From contig CAMBMM010000001.1 of NCBI GenBank assembly GCA_945868825.1, positions 558,001-622,000 on the forward strand: a DNA stretch of 64,000 bases, read 5' to 3'. This document shows positions 57,041-64,000 of the stretch, piece by piece (within the stretch, counting starts at the first letter, position 1; each line of letters starts with the position of its first letter). Origin of the DNA: Sphingobacterium thalpophilum. GTDB taxonomy: Bacteria; Bacteroidota; Bacteroidia; Sphingobacteriales; Sphingobacteriaceae. Both the position numbers and the translations under genes were made by a program. The notes beneath the pieces were generated by a model that saw only the letters and a list, made by a program, of their open reading frames with translations, ran no database searches and had not been told where the DNA came from.

Positions 57041-58807
57041 ATGAAAGAATTCTTCAAGTTCGTATTTGCATCCATGATAGGCGTACTGCTTAGTGTATTT
57101 GTCATGTTTATACTGGGTATTCTCCTTATTATTGGCATAGTTAGCTCTGCTTCAAACGAATCAAAGGTTACAATTGACGATAATACCGTGTTACACCTTA
57201 GTTTAAATTATCCAATAAGCGAACGAACATCTAAAAACCCGTTTCAAAATTTAAATTTTGGTGGCTTTGAAACTAAAAGTAATCTCGGCTTAAACGATAT
57301 TTTAGCACACATTAAAGAAGCAAAAACCGACTCTAGAATTAAAGGTATTTATGTAGATGTTTCTGCTATTCAAGGTGGTTTTGCCAGTATCGAAGAAATT
57401 CGAAATGCCCTACTTGACTTTAAAAAATCGGGGAAATTTATTATAGCCTATAGCGAAGTGTACACCAAGGGAGCTTATTATTTGGCTTCGGTGGCCGATA
57501 AAATATATGTCAATCCGGAAGGTATGGTAGATTTTAAGGGCTTTAGCACCGAAATTATGTTTTTCAAAGGTGCCCTCGAAAAATTAGATATTGATGCTCA
57601 GGTAATTAAAGTGGGAACCTTTAAAAGTGCTGTAGAACCTTACATTTTAGATAAAATAAGCAAGCCAAACCGCGAACAAATTACTTCGTTTTTAGGTTCT
57701 ATGTACACGCATTTTTTAACAAACATAGCTATCAGTCGTAAAATACCTGTTGATTCTTTAAGCGCTATTGCCAATACAGCTGCGGTACAAACAGCAATAG
57801 ATGCCGTAAAATTCCGCTTAGTAGATGGAGTGAAATACAAAGACGAAGTACTTACTGAACTTAAATCTTTGTGTGGAATTGCACAAAAAAAGGAACTTCG
57901 TTCTGTTTCTATTAGCGATTACAATCCGCAAACTAAAGAAATAAGCAAAGCTAGTGCAGATAGAATTGCGGTGGTTTATGCCGTTGGCGAAATTGTGGGT
58001 GGCGAAGGCGACGACGAAACAATGGGTTCAGAAAATATTTCTAGAGCCATCCGAACCGCTCGATTAGATGATAAAGTAAAAGCCCTTGTACTACGTATAA
58101 ATTCACCGGGTGGCAGTTCTTTAGCTTCTGATGTAATTTGGAGAGAAGTAGAACTAACAAAAAAAGTAAAACCTGTAATTGTTTCTATGGGCGATGTTGC
58201 AGCGTCGGGCGGTTATTACATCGCTTGTGCTGCCGACTCTATTTTTGCACAACCTAATACCATTACGGGATCTATCGGCGTATTTGCCATTATCCCAAAT
58301 ATGAAAAAATTCTTCAACAATAAACTTGGTATCACCTTTGATGAGGTAAAAACCGGCAAATTCTCTGAAATTTCGATAACCCGGCCGCTTAGCGATGACG
58401 AACGTTTGTTACTACAAGCCGAAGTAAACAACATTTATAAAACCTTTACCCAAAAAGTAGCTAATGGCCGTCATAAAACACCAGAATTTATAGATAAAAT
58501 TGGCCAAGGACGTGTTTGGACGGGTGCAGAAGCCATAAAAATTGGTTTAGTGGACCGTTTAGGGAATATAGAGGATGCCGTAAAATCTGCAGCTAAAAAA
58601 GCTGGACTAAAAGAATACAAATTAGTAGCCTATCCTTCTCAAAAAGATCCATTAAAAGAATTATTTGATGACTCTGCAGATAAAGTACGTACCTATTTCA
58701 CCAAGCAAGAATTGGGCGAAAACTATAACTATTACCAGAAAATGCAATCGGTTCTTAAAACCACCGGAATACAAAGCAGAATGCCTTACGAAGTGCTAAT
58801 TAAATAA
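57041..58807 (+). CDS. sppA: Signal peptide peptidase SppA, 67K type
   Basis: A membrane-bound protease that clears cleaved signal peptides. The 588 residues have one N-terminal helix (about 8-35) and two tandem ClpP-fold halves. The catalytic Lys is in the first half (YTKGAYYLASVADKIYVNPEG) and the nucleophile Ser in the second (GDVAASGGYYIA), as in E. coli SppA. Start ATG 57041. A strong terminator follows. Confidence 0.94.
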   Translation: MKEFFKFVFASMIGVLLSVFVMFILGILLIIGIVSSASNESKVTIDDNTVLHLSLNYPISERTSKNPFQNLNFGGFETKSNLGLNDILAHIKEAKTDSRIKGIYVDVSAIQGGFASIEEIRNALLDFKKSGKFIIAYSEVYTKGAYYLASVADKIYVNPEGMVDFKGFSTEIMFFKGALEKLDIDAQVIKVGTFKSAVEPYILDKISKPNREQITSFLGSMYTHFLTNIAISRKIPVDSLSAIANTAAVQTAIDAVKFRLVDGVKYKDEVLTELKSLCGIAQKKELRSVSISDYNPQTKEISKASADRIAVVYAVGEIVGGEGDDETMGSENISRAIRTARLDDKVKALVLRINSPGGSSLASDVIWREVELTKKVKPVIVSMGDVAASGGYYIACAADSIFAQPNTITGSIGVFAIIPNMKKFFNNKLGITFDEVKTGKFSEISITRPLSDDERLLLQAEVNNIYKTFTQKVANGRHKTPEFIDKIGQGRVWTGAEAIKIGLVDRLGNIEDAVKSAAKKAGLKEYKLVAYPSQKDPLKELFDDSADKVRTYFTKQELGENYNYYQKMQSVLKTTGIQSRMPYEVLIK

Positions 58808-58827
58808 GCTCTAACAAAAAATAATTC

Positions 58828-58860
58828 CCAAAGTCCCGGTAGGTATGCCGGGACTTTTTT
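58828..58860 (+). terminator. Rho-independent terminator after sppA
   Basis: AAGTCCCGG/CCGGGACTT hairpin with loop TAGGTATG and six T residues. The final T joins the -7 box of the next gene. Confidence 0.9.
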
Positions 58861-58867
58861 ATTTTTG
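58860..58867 (+). promoter_or_regulatory. -7 box of the PolX-like gene
   Basis: TATTTTTG, exact consensus, beginning on the last T of the sppA terminator and ending 6 bases before the ATG. It contains the TTG at 58865 that would otherwise look like a start. Confidence 0.6.
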
Positions 58868-58873
58868 ACTACC

Positions 58874-60526
58874 ATGGAAAATAAAATCATTGCCCGTACG
58901 CTACGCCTATTCAGTCAGTTGTTAGACCTGCACGACGAAAACCCTTTTAAGGTGCGCTCTATAGCCAACGCCGCCTTTAAGGTAGATAAACTACCTTTTG
59001 CATTAAACAGCAAAACAGAAACCGAATTAAGCGTAATAGACGGCATTGGAAAAAGCATAGCCACTAAAATTCACGAACTAATCACTAGCGAACATATTGT
59101 TGAGCTAGACGAACTGTTAAGCAAAACGCCACAGGGAGTGCAAGAAATTATGCAAATTAAGGGCATTGGGCCAAAAAAAGTAGCCACCATCTGGAAAGAG
59201 CTGGAAATAGAAAGTGTAGGCGAATTGTATTATGCCTGCAACGAAAACCGCTTAATTGAGGCTAAAGGCTTTGGCTTAAAAACCCAACAAGAAATTATAA
59301 AACTTATTGAGTTTAAGATGGCCAACAATGGCCGATGGCTCTATGCCAAAGTAGAAGCCTTTGCCGAAGACTTTATACAAAAACTAGCAGACTATTTTCC
59401 TCATACTTCCATTAGTTTAAGTGGTGATTACCGCCGTAGAATGGAAATTATAGACCAATTAGATGTATTAATAGGTATTTCTGAAGATGAATTACAAAGT
59501 CACCTAATTGGAGAACAATTAAACCAAAAACTACAATTTAAAACTGAAGAAGGACTAAATATCCAATTTCATTGCAGCACCGCCGAAGATTTTGGTTGGA
59601 CACTCCTGCAAATAACTGGAAATGCAGAGCACGTGGCACAGCTAAAACAAAAACTAGGCAACACATCCCTTTCGGGCAAAACCGAAGCCGAAATTTATGC
59701 ATTAGCCGGACTAGATTATATAGAACCTGAACTGAGAGAAGGTCAAAATGAGATAGATAGGGCGGCAAAAAAACAATTGCCCCAGCTCATTAACTTAAGC
59801 GACATAAAAGGCAGTTTACACAACCACAGTACCTGGAGCGATGGCGTAAATACCCTCGAAGAAATGGCCCTTTACTGCAAAAATGAACTAAATCTAGAAT
59901 ATTTAGGTATTTGCGACCACTCCAAATCGGCCTTTTACGCCAATGGATTGAATGAAATTAGAGTAGCCGCCCAGCACCGTGAAATTGATATACTCAACCA
60001 AAAATTGGCTCCATTTAAGATATTTAAAGGGATAGAATCCGATATTTTATACGATGGTAGCCTCGATTACGCCGGTGAAGTTCTAGCAAGCTTCGATTTT
60101 GTGGTAGCATCGGTACACTCGGTTTTAAAAATGACGGAAGAAAAAGCCACCGAACGACTCATAAAAGCTATAGAAAACCCATACACCACCATTTTAGGAC
60201 ACCCAACAGGTCGCCTTTTATTAAGCCGTAGCGCCTACCCCATCAACCATAAAAAAGTAATTGATGCTTGTACTGCCAATAACGTTGTCATCGAAATTAA
60301 TGCCAACCCCTTACGCCTCGATTTAGATTGGCGATGGCACCAACATGCTCTGGAGCAAGGCGTTTTATTAGCCATTAACCCCGATGCTCACCGCACCGAG
60401 GGATTTTTAGACATGCACTATGGCGTATTGGTAGGCCGTAAAGGGGGCTTAACTGCCAAGAACTGTTTAAATTCATTTTCTTTAGCCGAAATTGATACAT
60501 TTTTCAAAAACAACAAGCCCGCCTAA
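58874..60526 (+). CDS. PolX-family protein with degenerate polymerase site and intact PHP domain
   Basis: A 550-residue protein with the layout of bacterial PolX. Residues 1-150 carry the 8-kDa-type and helix-hairpin-helix segments (VIDGIGKSIATKIHEL, IKGIGPKKVATIWKEL). Residues about 155-300 form the polymerase-beta-like palm, where family residues GDxD are replaced: Gln195 stands at the first catalytic Asp position, Asp197 is kept, and Gln231 stands at the third. Residues about 310-545 are a PHP domain with all expected metal ligands: H316, H318, D323, D348, H349, E388, H415, H443, D504, H506. It is therefore probably a nuclease or phosphoesterase rather than a polymerase. Confidence 0.85.
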   Translation: MENKIIARTLRLFSQLLDLHDENPFKVRSIANAAFKVDKLPFALNSKTETELSVIDGIGKSIATKIHELITSEHIVELDELLSKTPQGVQEIMQIKGIGPKKVATIWKELEIESVGELYYACNENRLIEAKGFGLKTQQEIIKLIEFKMANNGRWLYAKVEAFAEDFIQKLADYFPHTSISLSGDYRRRMEIIDQLDVLIGISEDELQSHLIGEQLNQKLQFKTEEGLNIQFHCSTAEDFGWTLLQITGNAEHVAQLKQKLGNTSLSGKTEAEIYALAGLDYIEPELREGQNEIDRAAKKQLPQLINLSDIKGSLHNHSTWSDGVNTLEEMALYCKNELNLEYLGICDHSKSAFYANGLNEIRVAAQHREIDILNQKLAPFKIFKGIESDILYDGSLDYAGEVLASFDFVVASVHSVLKMTEEKATERLIKAIENPYTTILGHPTGRLLLSRSAYPINHKKVIDACTANNVVIEINANPLRLDLDWRWHQHALEQGVLLAINPDAHRTEGFLDMHYGVLVGRKGGLTAKNCLNSFSLAEIDTFFKNNKPA

Positions 60527-60548
60527 AATAAATCCCTAATTTTACCAT

Positions 60549-61154
60549 ATGATTAGTAAACGCTGTAATTCCATTTTCGAGCAGGCTATTGCCGATTATC
60601 ACATCAATAATAACATCGACTTAAAATCTGAAAACCCGTATAAAAACGGCAGTATTGAGTTTTTGCTTTATGCTAAAAACTGGATAGATACCGCCCAATG
60701 GCATATGGAAGATGAAGTGCGTGAGCCTAACATAGCTCCCGAAGCAGCCCTAGTTTGGAAACGCCGCATAGATGCATCTAACCAAGAACGCACCGATTTA
60801 GTAGAATACATTGATAGTTACTTTCTAGAACAATTTAAAGGCACACAAGCAAAAGCAACTGCAACGGTAAATACCGAAAGTCCGGCTTGGGCAATTGATC
60901 GACTCTCTATTTTAGCGCTTAAAATTTACCACATGGCAGAAGAAGCCAATCGGGTAAGCGCCAGCCCCGAACACCGTGCTGCCTGCCAGAAAAAATTAGA
61001 CGTTTTATTGGAACAAAGAGTCGATTTATCTAAAAGCATTGATGAATTGCTAACCGATATTGAAGCTGGAAATAAGTATATGAAAGTGTACAAACAAATG
61101 AAAATGTACAACGACCCTAGCCTAAACCCGATATTGTACAAAGACGCCAAGTAA
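60549..61154 (+). CDS. DUF4254 domain protein
   Basis: A 201-residue, mostly helical protein with the DUF4254 pattern: FLLYAKNWIDTAQWHMED, EVREPNIAPEAALVWKRRID, DLVEYIDSYFLEQF, PAWAIDRLSILALKIYHM and a C-terminal YNDPSLNPILY. Function is unknown. Its TAA shares one base with the ATG of the GT9 gene, so the two are coupled and may act together in cell-surface glycan work. Confidence 0.85.
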   Translation: MISKRCNSIFEQAIADYHINNNIDLKSENPYKNGSIEFLLYAKNWIDTAQWHMEDEVREPNIAPEAALVWKRRIDASNQERTDLVEYIDSYFLEQFKGTQAKATATVNTESPAWAIDRLSILALKIYHMAEEANRVSASPEHRAACQKKLDVLLEQRVDLSKSIDELLTDIEAGNKYMKVYKQMKMYNDPSLNPILYKDAK

Positions 61155-62185
61155 TGTCCCAGCCTACAAAAATTCTGGTTTTACGGTTTTCGGCCATGGG
61201 CGATGTAGCCATGACCGTACCCGTATTGAAAGAACTTTTGGCAAACTACCCCAAGCTGACGCTCGTAATTGTTAGTAGAAAAGCCTTTGAGCCCTTTTTT
61301 GCAGGTATTCCCAATATTGAATTTCATGCCTTCGAACCTAAAACCACCCATAAAGGTTTACTAGGAATTTTACGCTTATTTAAAGAGCTCAGAAGCTACA
61401 AAGCCACAGCCTTAGCCGATTTACATGAAAATCTCCGCAGCAACGTACTAAGCCGCTTATTTTGGTTTACAGGAATTTCCATTGCCCATTTAGATAAAGG
61501 CAGAACTGAAAAAAAAGAACTTACTCGGAAAATAAATAAACAAGTTGTAGCCCTAAAAGCCACTACCCAACGTTATGCTAATGTTTTTGCTGCTTTAGGC
61601 TTTCCTATTAGCTTAAAAAATACACTTACAAAACAACCCGAGCCACTAAACACAAACGTTTTACAACTAAGTGGTAAAAAAGGTGCTCAAAAATGGATTG
61701 GTGTTTCTCCTTTTGCACAACACAGCCAAAAGGTATACCCTTTAGATAAAATGGGCAACGTACTTACTACACTAGCTGCAGAAGGCCATCGTATTTTTGT
61801 ATTTGGTGGAGGGCAAGATGAACAAAAAATTGCCGAAAATTGGACGAAAACAAATGAAAATATCACTTCAATTATCGGAAAATTAAACTTAAGCGAAGAA
61901 CTGAGCCTAATTTCCAATTTAGACGTGATGCTCAGCATGGATTCTTCGGGCATGCACCTAGGTTCCTTAAAAGGCATACCTGTAGTTTCAGTATGGGGTG
62001 CCACTCACCCCAATGCTGGATTTTTAGGCTACGGCCAAAGTCTTTCTAATTGTGTACAGGTAGATTTAGCTTGCCGCCCCTGCTCTGTTTATGGCAATAT
62101 TCCCTGCTATCGAGGAGATTTTGCTTGCATGAACCAACTCAGCGAATCACGCATCATCCAAAAAATAAGCGAAGCTATTTCTTAA
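61154..62185 (+). CDS. Glycosyltransferase family 9 (heptosyltransferase-like)
   Basis: A 343-residue GT9 enzyme, the family of LPS heptosyltransferases. N-terminal ILVLRFSAMGDVAMTVPVL is the family start. The donor-binding domain carries VSPFAQHSQKVYPLDKM and the signature DSSGMHLGSLKGIPVVSVWG, followed by THPNAGF. A Cys-rich CRPCSVYGNIPC region near the end is also typical. It probably adds a sugar to the lipopolysaccharide core; the exact donor is unknown. Overlaps the DUF4254 gene by one base. Confidence 0.88.
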   Translation: MSQPTKILVLRFSAMGDVAMTVPVLKELLANYPKLTLVIVSRKAFEPFFAGIPNIEFHAFEPKTTHKGLLGILRLFKELRSYKATALADLHENLRSNVLSRLFWFTGISIAHLDKGRTEKKELTRKINKQVVALKATTQRYANVFAALGFPISLKNTLTKQPEPLNTNVLQLSGKKGAQKWIGVSPFAQHSQKVYPLDKMGNVLTTLAAEGHRIFVFGGGQDEQKIAENWTKTNENITSIIGKLNLSEELSLISNLDVMLSMDSSGMHLGSLKGIPVVSVWGATHPNAGFLGYGQSLSNCVQVDLACRPCSVYGNIPCYRGDFACMNQLSESRIIQKISEAIS

Positions 62186-62235
62186 AAAATGTAATAATGT
62201 AACTTTTTTAAACGTTTAGATTCAAAAAACGCAAC

Positions 62236-62856
62236 ATGAAAAAGTTAATTGTAGTATGTGGCTTAATTGCCTCAATGGTTGGTATGGCAAATGCACAAAT
62301 TAGAGTAGGTGCAAAAGCAGGAGTTAATTTTTCTAAAATAGATTATCAAGATCAAACTTTAGGAGATGTTCTAAATTCATCGAGTACGAGTTATTTTTTT
62401 GGAGGAGTACTAGAATTTCCGTTTTTGGGTAAGTTACACTTGCAGCCAGGCTTAATATTAAACGGGCAAGCCGGAAATATAGGCTCTGGAGTAGATAAAG
62501 TAACCCTAAATATGATGTATGCTGAAGTTCCTTTAAATATTTTAGGCCGTGCAGATTTAGGTATTGGGTCGTTTTATTTGGGTGGTGGCCCCTACGCCGC
62601 CTATGCCATTTCAGGTAAGATAAAAACGAGCGGTATTAGCGAAAAAATAAAATTTGGCAATACAGTTGATGATATCATGAAGCCTACCGATTACGGAATA
62701 AACGTATTAACTGGATTAGATTTGAGAGGTGGTTTAAGTTTGGGTTTGGGCTATAAATTAGGTTTGAGTGATAATGCACCAAAAACCTTAACCGAAGCAC
62801 TGAATAGTAAAAACAGTAGTTTTAGTGTTTCTTTAGGCTATATGTTAAAACTATAA
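62236..62856 (+). CDS. Outer-membrane beta-barrel protein
   Basis: A 206-residue protein with a signal peptide (MKKLIVVCGLIASMVGMANAQ) and a porin-family barrel. Alternating strands with Gly and aromatic residues follow (IRVGAKAGVNFSKI, YFFGGVLEF, LGIGSFYLGGGPYAAY, LSLGLGYKLGLSD), ending with the outer-membrane-type motif SVSLGYMLKL. It resembles small PorT/OmpW-like barrels of Bacteroidota. No function can be given from sequence. A terminator follows. Confidence 0.85.
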   Translation: MKKLIVVCGLIASMVGMANAQIRVGAKAGVNFSKIDYQDQTLGDVLNSSSTSYFFGGVLEFPFLGKLHLQPGLILNGQAGNIGSGVDKVTLNMMYAEVPLNILGRADLGIGSFYLGGGPYAAYAISGKIKTSGISEKIKFGNTVDDIMKPTDYGINVLTGLDLRGGLSLGLGYKLGLSDNAPKTLTEALNSKNSSFSVSLGYMLKL

Positions 62857-62878
62857 AATCAGTATATTTTACTTCAGT

Positions 62879-62913
62879 AAAAGCGAAAATCTATAAAGAT
62901 CTTCGCTTTTTTT
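62879..62913. terminator. Bidirectional terminator between the barrel gene and dprA
   Basis: AAAGCGAA/TTCGCTTT hairpin with T-run (plus strand) and A-run, lying between convergent genes. Confidence 0.75.
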
Positions 62914-64000
62914 ATAACATAATACTCCTATTTCCAGGTAATATCTTAACAATGCCAGCTAACTGTAAATCTAAAAGCACTAGAGAAAGTTTACTTTGTG
63001 AAAAGCCCGTGGAGAGGACCAATTCATCTAGCTGAATTGCTGCATTTTCTGCTAAAATGGCTAAAATACGTTGTTCATCGGCAGTCCTATCAGCCCAATT
63101 AATACGGGATAGCCGTTTTTGAGTTGGGCTAGTTATATCCCAAGCCAATAAGGATGCAATGTCTGCTGCGTGTGTAATTAAATGTGCTCTATTTGTTTTG
63201 ATAAGTTCATTGCAGCCAAGGCTGTATTCATCCGTAGCTCTTCCAGGGAATGCACACACTTCTCTGTCGTAAGAATTGGCTAAATCTGCCGTAATAAGGG
63301 CACCGCCTTTTATATTGGCCTCCACCACAATGGTGGCATCGGCCAAGCCGGCAATAATGCGGTTGCGCTTCGGGAAATTCTCTCTATCGGGATTGCTTTT
63401 TGAAGGAAATTCCGTTAATAAACCCCCATTTTCTAGCATTTCTGTTGCTAATTTTCGGTGTGCATAGGGGTACATTCGATCTAGACCATGCGCCAAAATG
63501 CCAAGGGTAGGCAAGCCATTTTTTACACAAGCTTTATGCACAGCAGCATCTATACCATATGCCAAGCCACTCACTACCAATGCCCCGTATTCGGCTAACC
63601 CTTTTACCAATTCGTCGCAAATCAGTTTTCCATGGGCTGTAGCATTTCGGGTACCTACCACACTCACTATTTTTTGTACATTTAAATTGGCCTTACCCTT
63701 ATAAAAAAGTACAATGGGCGCATCGTAACAGTGCAAAAGTCGTTTTGGGTACTTGTCATCGCCCAAAACCAGCATTTGAATGCCGTGAGCATTCACAAAA
63801 TTCAATTCCGCAGTACTGGTATCAAAGTCATCAAAGTGACGAATATTACGAGCCAACTGGGGGCCAATACCCTCTACTTGGAGCAATTGCTTGTAGGAAG
63901 CATTGAAAATTGATTCAGCAGCTCCAAAATGGCTAAGGAGTGCACGAGCCAAAATAGCTCCTACACCCGGAATACGGGTTAAGGCTAATAAATATACAGT
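62912..64000 (-). CDS. dprA: DNA-processing protein DprA, 5'-truncated by the window edge
   Basis: DprA loads RecA onto incoming single-stranded DNA in transformation. The frame is open to the right edge: before the TTG at 63952, 16 more codons read YLLALTRIPGVGAILA, which is the normal DprA N-terminus, so the start lies beyond the window. The Rossmann-like core holds VSVVGTRNATAHG, VVSGLAYGIDAAVHKAC, LGILAHGLDRMYP and FPKRNRIIAGLADATIVVEA, and the C-terminal winged helix is present. At least 362 codons are visible. Confidence 0.95.
   Translation of the reverse strand, partial: TVYLLALTRIPGVGAILARALLSHFGAAESIFNASYKQLLQVEGIGPQLARNIRHFDDFDTSTAELNFVNAHGIQMLVLGDDKYPKRLLHCYDAPIVLFYKGKANLNVQKIVSVVGTRNATAHGKLICDELVKGLAEYGALVVSGLAYGIDAAVHKACVKNGLPTLGILAHGLDRMYPYAHRKLATEMLENGGLLTEFPSKSNPDRENFPKRNRIIAGLADATIVVEANIKGGALITADLANSYDREVCAFPGRATDEYSLGCNELIKTNRAHLITHAADIASLLAWDITSPTQKRLSRINWADRTADEQRILAILAENAAIQLDELVLSTGFSQSKLSLVLLDLQLAGIVKILPGNRSIML

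Overview
The window looks like a chromosomal, almost entirely core-genome segment of a member of the Bacteroidota. The evidence is a MurF-Alr fusion, Rho with a long acidic linker, families largely typical of that phylum (DUF2851, DUF4254, DUF4197), moderately AT-rich DNA, weak ribosome binding sites, and many copies of the Bacteroidota promoter (a TTG-type -33 element and a TAnnTTTG -7 box). The proteins fit a Sphingobacteriales- or Chitinophagales-like organism, but I cannot fix the order from the sequence alone. Genes are tightly packed, both edges cut through genes (pyrG on the left, dprA on the right), and I see no insertion sequence, prophage, CRISPR array, rRNA operon or replication origin.

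Layout. 1-3.4 kb: pyrG and yidC. 3.4-3.9 kb: three tRNAs (Arg, Pro, Ser) on the minus strand. 3.9-6 kb: a PgpH-type membrane HD phosphodiesterase. 6.1-12 kb: thiolase, an unknown secreted protein, a DPP-IV peptidase and a POT peptide transporter. 12-14.8 kb: a dolichol-phosphate-mannose-synthase-like glycosyltransferase, ruvB, queG. 14.8-19.6 kb (minus): DnaQ-like exonuclease, an unlisted 39-residue membrane protein, mutS, galM. 19.6-23.2 kb: a SPOUT methyltransferase, the SRP RNA, transaldolase, an OPT transporter. 23.2-26.8 kb: a DUF502 protein, murF-alr, recX. 26.9-29 kb: tRNA-Gly, tRNA-Leu and an arsR-acr3-arsC arsenic operon. 29-38.2 kb: DUF4197, mnmA, topA, an unknown, an exonuclease, rnr, a polyprenyl synthase and a small membrane protein. 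38.2-41.1 kb (minus): rplU-rpmA, an unknown and a dicarboxylate/glutamate symporter. 41.1-42.8 kb: an unknown, an ECF sigma factor and a probable membrane partner. 42.8-46.7 kb (minus): lipoprotein, GH20 hexosaminidase, trxB. 46.8-53.4 kb: tRNA-Leu(GAG), then MBL hydrolase, an unknown, lolA-like, ftsK, DUF2851 and pyrF. 53.6-56.1 kb: rho, pssA, purS. 56.1-57 kb (minus): an HPt protein and folK. 57-64 kb: sppA, a PolX-like protein, DUF4254, GT9, an outer-membrane barrel and dprA.

How the genes work together. Several clusters make sense as units: peptide salvage (a periplasmic DPP-IV followed by a proton-coupled peptide importer, with an OPT carrier 9 kb away); DNA and RNA maintenance (ruvB, mutS, recX, topA, rnr, ftsK, dprA, PolX-like); arsenic detoxification with an operator laid over its own promoter; and envelope work (yidC, murF-alr, lolA, pssA, sppA, GT9).

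I did not find a clear-cut new multi-gene system. The points most worth a second look are a PolX-family protein that has lost two of three polymerase aspartates but kept every visible PHP ligand; leaderless promoters; terminators whose T-tracts run into the next promoter; ribosomal protein L27 with a histone-H1-like tail; an uncatalogued 39-residue membrane protein after mutS; and an ECF sigma factor overlapping a four-helix membrane protein.
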